Origin: Cyclobacteriaceae bacterium
GTDB lineage: Bacteria; Bacteroidota; Bacteroidia; Cytophagales; Cyclobacteriaceae
Direction: 5' to 3'
Length of the DNA: 64,000 bases
NCBI GenBank assembly: GCA_019638355.1
Contig: JAHBTY010000004.1
Coordinates: 547,615-611,614, forward strand
Of the stretch, positions 18,214 through 26,788 are shown one piece after another. Positions within the stretch are counted from its first letter, which is position 1, and each line of letters begins with the position of its first letter. Below the pieces are notes generated by a model. The model was given only the letters and a program-made list of their open reading frames with translations, was not told the origin of the DNA and did not search any database. A program made the position numbers and the translations under genes.

Positions 18214-18221
18214 CAAAGGTA
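18214..18221 (-). promoter_or_regulatory. Candidate -7 box of the hydroxyproline operon
   Basis: The minus strand reads TACCTTTG, a perfect TAnnTTTG Bacteroidota -7 element, 19 bases before the deaminase ATG. No good -33 TTTG is visible 18-20 bases further up, which would fit a promoter that needs an activator such as the adjacent AraC protein (inference). Confidence 0.45.
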
Positions 18222-18325
18222 ATGGATGCCGGCAATCGGAATTTCATCAGTGATAACGGATTCTGATACTATTTTGACTAATATTGAGTTCGATCAATTA
18301 AAAATCAGGTCAAAATTAAACCGAC

Positions 18326-19186
18326 ATGAAGGTTATTCCTTTTCAGGTTCCGAAAACACGGCAGGAAGCATTTCGTTTGCAGGTTGATCACTTGCCTTAT
18401 TTCTACGATCGCCTGCATCAGCATTCCGAAACCCAGATCATGCTAATTGAACAAGGTGAAGGTACTTTAATTGCCGGAGATTATGTAGGGCGATTTTCTG
18501 CTGGTGAGGTTTATATTATCGGCAGCGGGCAACCACATGTGTTTAGGTGCGATGAGAACTATTATCGCGATGCTAAAAAAAGAAAAGTGAAATCAATAGG
18601 ACTCTATTTTGACCGAGCCTACGCAGGCGAAACTTTCTGGCAACTGGACGAGTTAAAAGATATTCGCCAATTTCTTTTGCGCGTGGTGGCCATTCGGGTA
18701 GAAGGAAAAACGCGCATGGAAATTTCAGATTTAATTTTTCAGATTACGAGGGCTCAGAAAGTCGCTAAACTTATTTTGTTTTTGAAAGTACTACAAACAC
18801 TTGTTCAATCCAGAAATCTTAAACGCCTTTCGGTTGCATCCACACTTCAGGCAATACCAAACAAAGAAGATAAAAGAATGAATGAAGTACTACAGTTTAC
18901 CTTCACACAGAGTAACCGTAAAATAATGATTGGTGAAGTTGCAGCGGTGGCCAACCTTTCTGTGGAAGCATTTTGCCGATACTTTAAAATGAGTACCCGC
19001 AAAACCTACACAAATTTTTTAAACGAAGTAAGGGTGAGCAATGCCTGCAAACTACTCATTCAAGGTGAAACTAACATTCAATCGGTGGCCTATGGCAGTG
19101 GCTTTCAGAATCTATCTCACTTCAACCGGCAGTTTAAAAAGGTTACCGGAAAAACACCTTCGCGTTATATTAAATCAGGTATGTAA
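18326..19186 (+). CDS. AraC-family transcriptional regulator of the hydroxyproline operon (probable)
   Basis: 286 residues. An N-terminal cupin-like sensing domain (HQHSETQIMLIEQGEGTLIAGDYVGRFSAGEVYIIGSGQPHVF) is followed by a C-terminal double helix-turn-helix: IGEVAAVANLSVEAFCRYFKM and TNIQSVAYGSGFQNLSHFNRQFKKVTGKTPSRY. The second HTH has the classic AraC FxNxSxFxRxFKxxxGxTPxxYR pattern. It is divergently transcribed from the four hydroxyproline genes across a gap of about 130 bases, the usual place for a dedicated activator. The effector is likely a pathway intermediate (inference). Confidence 0.88.
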   Translation: MKVIPFQVPKTRQEAFRLQVDHLPYFYDRLHQHSETQIMLIEQGEGTLIAGDYVGRFSAGEVYIIGSGQPHVFRCDENYYRDAKKRKVKSIGLYFDRAYAGETFWQLDELKDIRQFLLRVVAIRVEGKTRMEISDLIFQITRAQKVAKLILFLKVLQTLVQSRNLKRLSVASTLQAIPNKEDKRMNEVLQFTFTQSNRKIMIGEVAAVANLSVEAFCRYFKMSTRKTYTNFLNEVRVSNACKLLIQGETNIQSVAYGSGFQNLSHFNRQFKKVTGKTPSRYIKSGM

Positions 19187-19209
19187 CTATGGTAGATCAA
19201 GTTGTTTTT

Positions 19210-19225
19210 TTTGACATTTGTCAAA
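19210..19225. other. Short dyad TTTGACA-TT-TGTCAAA
   Basis: Seven-base arms with a two-base centre, 24 bases after the AraC gene and before the next plus-strand gene. It may be a weak terminator or a protein-binding site. It is too short to decide. Confidence 0.35.
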
Positions 19226-19275
19226 CCGGCTCTACCCGGTAATCCTATACTTTAGCAGCACTTTAATACTCCCCC

Positions 19276-20531
19276 ATGTCCGAACAACAAAAACTTGCTG
19301 AACTACTTCAAAAACTAGAAGTAGCCGAAATGCGGCAGCAGCAATTAGCCTTCGATATTCAACAACTGCGCAAACAAGTACAAGGGTTACAACCCCAAGA
19401 ACAACCGGCCACTAAACCCGTTGAGCCGGTAGTTACTCCGGTTATTATAAAAGAACCTGTTGTTCAGCCAACACCACCAAAGCCTAACAAGACCAAACAA
19501 AAAACTGCGCCAGCAACGATACCACCGAAATACCCTACCTGTTAAAAATTGCCGATGACGAAGTTACCCGAACTTCCATCGCTCTGGAACCTTTCAACCA
19601 ATCCCGTAAGGATAAGGCACTTTACTTTACTGTAAAACTTAATCGCACCGAACCTGTTAACGTAGCTACCTTAGAGTTTGAACAGGAAAACTATGATTCG
19701 GAAGTAGTGGTGGAAGGGAGCAATAACCAGCAAGAGTGGTTTAAACTTCATACCGGTCGAATTATCTCCATTGCAAATGCACCGGTCAACTACCGTTACA
19801 ATCACGTTCACTTTCCCAATACCGATTTTACATTTCTCCGGTTTACCATTGCAAAAGGTGCAGCACTGAAACTTAATGAAGTAAAATTCTATCAGACCAC
19901 TACTACCAAGGGAACGTTTACCGAAGTTGTCAATACGTTACGTTCTAAAACAATTGATAAGCAAAGTGAATTTCACCTGACCTTTGATACACCGGTATTG
20001 CTTTCGCGATTGAGTATCGAGCCAGCTCCTACACAACAGTTTTACCGCTCTGTTCAAATTGATTGGTTAGCCGATAGCATAACCTCCGAAAAAGGAGTGC
20101 ATTACAATTATCAAACATTATATAGAGGTGTAATTAGTTCGTTTCAACAAGATACCATTCAGTTTATACCACAGGTAGTGCATAAAATTCGTATCACTAT
20201 TTACAACCAGGATAACCCACCCATCCAACTTGCAAAAGTTACAGGCTGGACACCGCAGGTAAGATTGGTTACACGACTGCAACCCGGTGCATATACCCTT
20301 AGGTATGGTGCCGCCAATGTGTTTCATCCGCATTACGACATCGATCACTTTATAAAAGATATTCCGGAAACAGTACCTGAATTACAACTGAGCAGCGAAC
20401 TAAAGCCACAACAAAACACGGTAGCTGCACCGAACCCATGGTTTAAAAATAAAATCTGGATGTGGGGCGCTATCGGAATAATAGTGGCTATACTTGGATT
20501 TTTTACCATGCGCTTGATGCGCGAGCAATAG
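19276..20531 (+). pseudogene. Tail-anchored coiled-coil protein gene split by a frameshift
   Basis: The first frame (19276-19545) gives 89 residues: a coiled-coil start (LAELLQKLEVAEMRQQQLAFDI) and a Pro/Lys-rich linker, then a stop. The second frame has no stop from 19488 to 20531 and no plausible start, but carries a discoidin-like stretch (VEGSNNQQEWFKL, LRFTIAKGAALKLNEVKFYQ), a beta-rich region and a C-terminal helix WMWGAIGIIVAILGFFTMR. The two frames overlap between 19488 and 19545, where six A residues precede CTG (19499-19504). One gene of about 418 residues with a single-base slip fits best. Causes could be a real mutation, an assembly error or slippage on the A run. The protein looks like DUF3999-type envelope proteins, but I am not certain. 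Confidence 0.65.
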
Positions 20532-20559
20532 CATGCAGTCGCAACGTTGATTTAAACTC

Positions 20560-21018
20560 TCATAGCTGGCTCAATACCACTTCCAGCTTGTCAAAGTTTT
20601 CATCGTTTTTGCCAACAGTATATTTCCGAATCTTCTCACACTCCGCTACCGTTTGGAATTTTTGTTTGAAGGTTACCCGTGTTTCATGCGGTGCCAGTTC
20701 TTCAAACTGTACTTCAACCTGGAATAGTGGTTTCGATTGCCGATCCCACACAATCAATTCTGGTTCGCGGATGATGGTAAAGGTGCATTCGTTCGGATAG
20801 TTTCCCTTATCCGGGCCATGCATGATAAAACTCCACTTTCCACCTTCTTTAAACTCGAAGGTGTTAAATGTATTTGTAAAACCTTTGGGGCCCCACCATG
20901 CTTTCAATAGTTCGGGGTTAGTCCACGCTTCATAAACCTGCTTGCGCGGATAATTTAAAATCCGGATGGTTACTATTTCAGTATCGGGTGTGGCTGCTAA
21001 GCTTTCAAATGTACCCAT
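20560..21018 (-). CDS. SRPBCC/AHSA1-domain protein
   Basis: 152 residues. TVTIRILNYPRKQVYEAWTNPELLKAWWGPKGFTNTFNTFEFKEGGKW and FTIIREPELIVWDR, then HETRVTFKQKFQTVAECEKIRKY are the full AHSA1 (activator of Hsp90 ATPase homologue 1) pattern. These cytosolic proteins form a cavity for hydrophobic ligands; no function is established for most members. It ends convergently with the frameshifted gene and starts about 150 bases after the DUF4241 gene; that gap shows no features I can support. Confidence 0.85.
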   Translation of the reverse strand: MGTFESLAATPDTEIVTIRILNYPRKQVYEAWTNPELLKAWWGPKGFTNTFNTFEFKEGGKWSFIMHGPDKGNYPNECTFTIIREPELIVWDRQSKPLFQVEVQFEELAPHETRVTFKQKFQTVAECEKIRKYTVGKNDENFDKLEVVLSQL

Positions 21019-21169
21019 AGGGAGTGTTTTACCTTTTTAAATTGTTTGATGTCTACATTGTTTAATGAAATTATCAACGTTTATGTATAAGCCGTGGCGC
21101 TGAGCTAAAATAAAAAAATGTCCTCCGTACTAGCGTCATGGATTATCCATTTTGTTGTGGGCTGTAAAA

Positions 21170-21894
21170 TTATTCACCACCAACTACGTTGAAGTCTGTT
21201 ATCAATTCAACGATCTTTCCATTTGAGTCAGTTCCCCAATAAGTTGGGTAAAAACCGTCACCCCAACCTGAAGCAAACATAATTACGTTATTATTGTCGC
21301 CTTGTCTTGGAAAATGATTGTTCCAGTCCCCTAGGTCGCGTGAAAGGGGATGTTGTCCAGATGTGTTTTTGAATTCTTCAGCTAACAAGTCGTCATAGTA
21401 GTTTTTGTCTGGATTGTCGCTGTAAAACTTGTCCATCACTGCACTAAAGATATTGTTGGTCTCAACGTCAGTAAAACAACCAAGACCAGCATCCACTCCA
21501 TATCCGAAGAACTCTCCTAGTTGAAGACTATTAATTTGCTCGTCCGTTATATCTTCTGTCAAAGCAAGAGTCCAGTGTGTCGCCTGACTTTAGAGAATTG
21601 AACTTTTGCGAACGCGACTCGATAATGATCCTCTTCAACTTTATGGATCAATAGTTTAACGGGATATTTTCCCGGATTCACTTTCGTCTTAAAAGGTTTG
21701 TGGTCATTAATGAAAAATGGATCACCGGCAATAATTTGTCCGGTTGGTAGGTACAGTTCTCCAATGAGAACTTCTTCTATATCCGCAGTATCCAGAACGG
21801 ACTTTAAGTCAAACGCTAATTTGTCAGAAGTAACTGTCTTTGGTTTACAACCAAATAATCCTAGAAATCCCATAATAAGTAAAGCTACTCTCAT
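21170..21894 (-). pseudogene. DUF4241 lipoprotein gene broken by a single frameshift
   Basis: The upstream frame (ATG 21894; open to 21969) encodes a lipoprotein signal MRVALLIMGFLGLFGC, then VLIGELYLPTGQIIAGDPFF, PFKTKVNPGKYPVKLL and VAFAKVQFSK, before ending in RRHTGLLL and a stop near 21559. The other frame continues as THWTLALTEDITDEQ, LGEFFGYGVDAGLGCF and GDGFYPTYWGTDSNG, which is the rest of the DUF4241 domain. The join falls near 21580-21590 and needs one base added or lost. The family motif order is uninterrupted across the join, so two separate genes are unlikely. The function of DUF4241 is unknown. A sequencing error cannot be excluded. Confidence 0.75.
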
Positions 21895-21921
21895 CAATAA
21901 TTTTATTGCCCACCAAGTCCA

Positions 21922-21947
21922 GCTATAAACAACTAGTTGCTTATAGC
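21922..21947. repeat. 26-base near-perfect palindrome upstream of the DUF4241 gene
   Basis: GCTATAA-A-CAACTAGTTG-C-TTATAGC reads nearly the same on both strands, with a single mismatched pair. It lies inside the open frame that extends above the lipoprotein start, which supports starting the gene at 21894. It could be an operator or a remnant of an inserted element. Confidence 0.5.
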
Positions 21948-21993
21948 CCGTTATTAACTTACTAAACATACTTTAAATCCACATCCTTACAAA

Positions 21994-22026
21994 ACGAAAA
22001 AGGCCGTAAGTGACAGCCTTTTTCGT
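21994..22026. terminator. Bidirectional rho-independent terminator
   Basis: Eleven-base arms ACGAAAAAGGC (21994-22004) and GCCTTTTTCGT (22016-22026) around an 11-base loop, with A-rich and T-rich flanks on either side. The right arm reaches the metallophosphoesterase stop codon. Confidence 0.8.
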
Positions 22027-23273
22027 TATGCACGTTTCAATTCCATAATGGTAATTTCAGGAGGCATACCGATGCGACCCGGATAGCCGAGGTAGCCAAA
22101 GCCTCGGTTTACATATAAATGCTGGTTGCCTTCGGTATATAAACCTGCCCATTGTTTATAGGCATATTGCGAAGGACTCCATTTAAAATCTCCTAACTCT
22201 ACACCAAACTGAAAACCGTGTGTATGTCCCGCAAAGGCAATGTCAATATCTTTATACGTGGGTCGCACCTGTGCATCCCAATGGCTGGGGTCGTGGCTCA
22301 ATAATAATTTTACGGCAGCTTCATTCGTACCGGCATAGGCTTGTTCCAGTTTTCCGTATTTGGAAAACCGACCAGCACCCCAGTTTTCAATTCCAAGTAT
22401 GGCAAGTTTTTCACCACCTTGTTCAATAAACCGATGTTCGTTCATCAGTAAATCAAAACCAAGTAAACGGTGAGCTTCAATTAAATCTTTAAAGTTTTGT
22501 TGCTTGGCTTCTTTAGTGTTCCAGCTTTTATAATCGCCATAGTCGTGGTTGCCGGTAACAGAAAATACACCGAGTGGCGCTTTCAGTTTATCAAATACAT
22601 TCATGTATTCTTTAACTTCAACTGATTCGTTGTTCACCAAATCGCCAGTAAAAAAGATTAAGTCGGGCTTTTCATTCAACACCATCTCTACCCCACCCTC
22701 TACGGCAGTCTTGTTAAAAAAACTTCCGCTGTGTATGTCGGACAGTTGCCCAATGCGCAAGCCATCAAATGACTTCGGTAGATTAGGAAGTTTAACCGTT
22801 ACCTTGCGCACGCGGTAATCGTGTGCCCCCGATACAATACCATATACCATCGCACCAAATGGAACCGCACTCGCAATTACCGCAGCTTGTGTTAAAAATT
22901 GCGAACGCGTGATCGGCTCGCCCGGCAACGCCTCGCTTTTCTTCTGAAACAATTGTGCTACCCACCGCACCAGGCGTTGGATATCATCCATCAGTAAAAA
23001 GATAATACCGATTAGTTTTGAAACATAAGTAGCAAACACTCCTGTTATAATCCAGTTGCGTACGTTGGCGTTTATTGAATACGGATCGGCCAGTTGCCAC
23101 CACAGCAACGCGGCAAAACTTAAAACAGTCGGTACCCAAAAAACGAAACGAACAACCATGCGCCAGGTTGGCGACCAGTTTTTGCTTACTGCTAAAACAG
23201 CCTGATAGAAATAAACATCCACCAGCAGTAGAATAACAAGTACAAAGAATAAAACCATAAATCTGTTTAGCAT
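22026..23273 (-). CDS. Membrane-anchored metallophosphoesterase (calcineurin-like)
   Basis: 415 residues. Three or four N-terminal transmembrane helices (to about residue 150) precede a metallophosphatase domain. Its metal-binding motifs are all present in order: GQLSDIHSGSF, FTGDLVNN, VTGNHDYGD, LLLSHDPSHWD and FAGHTHGFQFG. This is the YkuE/LpxH-like group with a lipid or membrane substrate likely, the catalytic domain lying outside or on the membrane face. The substrate cannot be told. A strong terminator follows on the 3' side. Confidence 0.9.
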   Translation of the reverse strand: MLNRFMVLFFVLVILLLVDVYFYQAVLAVSKNWSPTWRMVVRFVFWVPTVLSFAALLWWQLADPYSINANVRNWIITGVFATYVSKLIGIIFLLMDDIQRLVRWVAQLFQKKSEALPGEPITRSQFLTQAAVIASAVPFGAMVYGIVSGAHDYRVRKVTVKLPNLPKSFDGLRIGQLSDIHSGSFFNKTAVEGGVEMVLNEKPDLIFFTGDLVNNESVEVKEYMNVFDKLKAPLGVFSVTGNHDYGDYKSWNTKEAKQQNFKDLIEAHRLLGFDLLMNEHRFIEQGGEKLAILGIENWGAGRFSKYGKLEQAYAGTNEAAVKLLLSHDPSHWDAQVRPTYKDIDIAFAGHTHGFQFGVELGDFKWSPSQYAYKQWAGLYTEGNQHLYVNRGFGYLGYPGRIGMPPEITIMELKRA

Positions 23274-23280
23274 AAAACGA

Positions 23281-23310
23281 AAAAGTCGCCCTATTGTTAG
23301 GACGACTTTT
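23281..23310. terminator. Terminator between the efflux operon and the phosphoesterase gene
   Basis: AAAAGTCGCCCT (23281-23292) pairs with AGGACGACTTTT (23299-23310) with one G-T pair, loop of six bases, and T-rich on the exit side for the minus strand (GACTTTTTCGTTTTA). Confidence 0.75.
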
Positions 23311-23331
23311 ACTCCCTTTTATTTTATTAAA

Positions 23332-26300
23332 TTAATTGGCCGAACGTAAATTCACGCCTGTTTTTCGATTAACAAAAAACATAAACTTCTCCGATAACAG
23401 GTACATAACCGGTACCACCACCAATGTTAAGAAGGTTGCAAATGTTAAGCCAAATATAATCGTCCACGAAAGTGGCCCCCAGAAAATCACACTATCACCG
23501 CCCAGGTAAAAATCGGGGTTATAGCTTCCAAACATTCCGAGGAAATCGATGTTGATGCCAACTGCCAATGGAATTAAACCCAGAATGGTAGTAATGGCTG
23601 TAAGCAGTACCGGACGCAAGCGGGTTTTACCAGCTTCAACTATTGATTCTTTCACCTCTTCAATGGTAAGATCCATTCCGGTAAGTTCACGCTTTCTGCG
23701 TTTTTTCAATTCAACAAAGTCTAATAATACAATGGCATTGTTTACAACAATACCTGCAAGCGAAATGATACCAATCATGGTCATCATAATTACAAACTCC
23801 ATCTGAAAAATGATTAATCCGAAGAACACCCCAATGGTGCTGAATAATACGGACGTCATAATAATTAAAGGCGATGTAAGTTTATTAAACTGGGCTACAA
23901 TAATCAAAAAGATGATAAACACAGCCAGAATTAAGGCTTGCGAAAGGAATGCCATTTCTTTTGCCTGATCTTCCTGCTCGCCTCCAAAGCGATAGCTGTA
24001 CCCTGCTGGCATTTCAAAATCGGCCAATACTTTTTTGATCTGATCATTTACCAGCGTGGGGTTATAATCGCCCACTACATTGGATGATAACGTAATCTGT
24101 CGCTTTAAATCCTGCCGTTTAATTGAACCGTAAGTTGAACTAAGTTGCACATTGGCTACGGCTGAAATCGGAACCTGCGATATCTGACCATTTGTTTGAT
24201 CGCGGAAGGTGATGCTTTTGTTCATAAGTGCATCTACGTTGTAACGATATTTATCATCTAAACGAAGTTGGACTTTATAATCATCTTCACCTTGTTTGTA
24301 TTTCGTAATTTCTTTTCCAAACAACGATGTGCGTACTTCATTTGCTACCGCAAAAGTAGATAACCCAAAACGCCTTGCTTTTTCGCGATCGATATTAACA
24401 AGCAACTCGGGTTTTCCGGTTTCAATATCCAGTTTTAGTTTTTCAATTCCGGCAATACCTGATTCGTTTATGTAGGCTTTCATTTTTTCAGAAATCGAAA
24501 TTAAGGTTGTAAGTTCATCACCGGTAATTTCAATACTAATGGGTTTACCTACCGGAGGACCATCGGCATTTTTATCCACTGTAACAGCTACTCCTGGATA
24601 ACCGCTTATTCCCGCTCTTATCTTCTCCAATACTTCGCGCGTATCTACGCCATCGCGATATTTAAAATCTAAAAAGTTTACGGTAATGCGGGCTTTGTTG
24701 GGTGATTCTGCCAAGCCGATACTCGACATATCAGCCGGGTCGCCCGTTCCGGCACCTACGTTTGCTACTACAGACTCTACCGCTCGCTCGTAGGGTTTAA
24801 TAATTTCCAACACCCGGTCTTCAATTTTCTCAGTAAACTTATTGGTATCTTCAATATCGCCCCCAATCGGAAACTCAATAAACACATTGATATAGGTTGG
24901 AACATTTTCGGGAAAGAACAGCACACGCGGTGGAAATATACCCATGAGCATAAACGACATAATCAATAACCCGAATGTGCCACCAAAGATGGCAAGCGGA
25001 CGTTTGCCTTTTAATGCAAATGTAATTACACCTTCGTACTTGCGTTCCAGCCAGGGTAATACCGAGTTTTGAAAACGTTTTGAAAGCGGCACTAAGAAGT
25101 ACACGTTTAAAATGGTGAGTACTCCAAACAGAATCAACACATTGCCCAAGCCATAGTAACCAACCATAATAAACAGCACGCCCAAAGCAGCAGCAATTAT
25201 GGAATTGCGCCAGATAGCTTTATGGTTTACTACTATTTCACTATCCAACTTCATATTGCGCACAATAAATACCGGGTTAATTACCAGGGCTACAAACAAC
25301 GAGGCGCTAAGGGAAATAATCAGGGTTATCGGCAAGTATTTCATAAACTGCCCCATAATACCCGGCCATAACATGAGTGGAATAAACGCAGCCAGTGTGG
25401 TGGCTGTGGATGAGATAATGGGCATCGCTACTTCGCCAACACCCAAACGAGTGGCATCGTAAATTGAATATCCTTCTGCGCGCAAGCGGTATATATTTTC
25501 AACTACTACAATACCGTTATCCACCAACATACCCAGCGCCATAATTAACCCAAACAGCACCATCATATTGATGTTCATGCCAAGTGAGCTGAGTACAATG
25601 AAGGTTATGAACATGGAAAGGGGAATAGCCATACCTACAAATAATGCATTGCGGGTACCGATAAACAGTAGTAACACAATAACTACCACAATTACACCGG
25701 AGATAATGTTGTTCTCCAAACTGCTTACCATTTCTTTGGTTACAGATGATTGATCGTTGGTAACGGATACTTTAAGATCTTTTGGGAATACCTCGGCCTG
25801 AGCCTTCGCTAAAACGGCACGAATCTGATCGGTTGCTATAAGTAAATTTTCGCCACTGCGTTTTACAACATCCACCATTACCACCGGCTCTCTGCGCAAG
25901 CGGGCGTAGCTCTGTTTTTCGATATAATCAAATTCAACTTTGGCTACATCTTTCAGGTAAACAATATTACCTTTCTCATTCTTCACTACAATATCTTCCA
26001 GTTCTTTTGGGTCGGAAAATTCGCCTACAACCCGAATGGTTCTGCGAACCCCGGCATCCAATACGTTACCACCCGACATGGTTACGTTCTCGGCCGAAAC
26101 CGCTTGTTCAATATCCGAGAAGTTCAGCTTGCGGGCTTCTAACTCGTATGGATTAACTTTAATCTTTACTTCTTTATCATCAATACCCCGGATATCTACT
26201 TTTGATATTTCCGAAATCTTTTCGATTTCATCTTCCAGGTATTCGCCATATTTTTTGAGTTGCTCCAACGGATAGTTACCCGACAGATTAATGTTCATAA

Positions 26301-26766
26301 TCGGGAACTCCGAAAAGTTTAATTCAAAAACATTCGGGTCTTGCGGCAGGTCATCCGGCAGTTCGGGTTTAGCTTTGTCAACCGCGTCTTTTACTTTAGT
26401 TAATGCATCCTCCACTTTGGTTTCGGGGCCAAACTCAACTATTATAGTTGTATAATCCTGCACCGAGTTGGAAGTAATTTTATCAACTTCTGAAATGGTA
26501 TTGATCTCCTTTTCAATGGGCCTGGTTATCAGGTTCTCCATATCCACGGGCGAGTTTCCGGGGTATGCAATTCCGATATAAATAATCGGTTGTTTTACTT
26601 CGGGGTAACTATCTTTTGGTAATGCCCGATAGGTTATAATACCCATGATCACAAACATTACCGCTAAAAACATTACCATAGTTCCGTTCTTCAGCGCAAA
26701 GCTGGTTAACGGAAATTCCTTATCTACTTTTAACTCCTTACCGGAGGGGTTTTTAGAATCGCTCAT
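23332..26766 (-). CDS. RND efflux pump inner-membrane permease (AcrB/MexF-like)
   Basis: 1144 residues, the usual length. FPLTSFALKNGTMVMFLAVMFVIMGIITYRALPKDSYPEV opens the first helix and the porter domain. Also visible: AYPGNSPVDMENLITRPIE, IRGIDDKEVKI, the second-helix segment VVVIVLLLFIGTRNALFVG, LGMLVDNGIVVVENIYRL with the proton-relay Asp, and IGIISLAGIVVNNAIVLLDF in the second repeat. It is a proton-driven exporter that works with an adaptor and a TolC-like channel. It is the last gene of a tetR-tolC-adaptor-permease operon. Substrates are unknown; drugs, bile salts or metabolites are typical. Confidence 0.93.
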   Translation of the reverse strand: MSDSKNPSGKELKVDKEFPLTSFALKNGTMVMFLAVMFVIMGIITYRALPKDSYPEVKQPIIYIGIAYPGNSPVDMENLITRPIEKEINTISEVDKITSNSVQDYTTIIVEFGPETKVEDALTKVKDAVDKAKPELPDDLPQDPNVFELNFSEFPIMNINLSGNYPLEQLKKYGEYLEDEIEKISEISKVDIRGIDDKEVKIKVNPYELEARKLNFSDIEQAVSAENVTMSGGNVLDAGVRRTIRVVGEFSDPKELEDIVVKNEKGNIVYLKDVAKVEFDYIEKQSYARLRREPVVMVDVVKRSGENLLIATDQIRAVLAKAQAEVFPKDLKVSVTNDQSSVTKEMVSSLENNIISGVIVVVIVLLLFIGTRNALFVGMAIPLSMFITFIVLSSLGMNINMMVLFGLIMALGMLVDNGIVVVENIYRLRAEGYSIYDATRLGVGEVAMPIISSTATTLAAFIPLMLWPGIMGQFMKYLPITLIISLSASLFVALVINPVFIVRNMKLDSEIVVNHKAIWRNSIIAAALGVLFIMVGYYGLGNVLILFGVLTILNVYFLVPLSKRFQNSVLPWLERKYEGVITFALKGKRPLAIFGGTFGLLIMSFMLMGIFPPRVLFFPENVPTYINVFIEFPIGGDIEDTNKFTEKIEDRVLEIIKPYERAVESVVANVGAGTGDPADMSSIGLAESPNKARITVNFLDFKYRDGVDTREVLEKIRAGISGYPGVAVTVDKNADGPPVGKPISIEITGDELTTLISISEKMKAYINESGIAGIEKLKLDIETGKPELLVNIDREKARRFGLSTFAVANEVRTSLFGKEITKYKQGEDDYKVQLRLDDKYRYNVDALMNKSITFRDQTNGQISQVPISAVANVQLSSTYGSIKRQDLKRQITLSSNVVGDYNPTLVNDQIKKVLADFEMPAGYSYRFGGEQEDQAKEMAFLSQALILAVFIIFLIIVAQFNKLTSPLIIMTSVLFSTIGVFFGLIIFQMEFVIMMTMIGIISLAGIVVNNAIVLLDFVELKKRRKRELTGMDLTIEEVKESIVEAGKTRLRPVLLTAITTILGLIPLAVGINIDFLGMFGSYNPDFYLGGDSVIFWGPLSWTIIFGLTFATFLTLVVVPVMYLLSEKFMFFVNRKTGVNLRSAN

Positions 26767-26788
26767 ACATCAAAAAAATTTTGAAGAT

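Noticed and set aside
17299-18216. Dihydrodipicolinate synthase of lysine synthesis (dapA)
   Set aside because: The motif set is shared by the family, GTLGE replaces GTTGE, and the gene is first in the hydroxyproline operon.
19499-19505. Programmed -1 frameshift on A-AAA-AAC
   Set aside because: The heptamer is out of phase with the upstream frame (CAA AAA ACT), and no downstream pseudoknot or stem was seen.
21170-21969. Two separate DUF4241 genes overlapping by four bases
   Set aside because: The domain continues across the join in the other frame; neither part is complete on its own.
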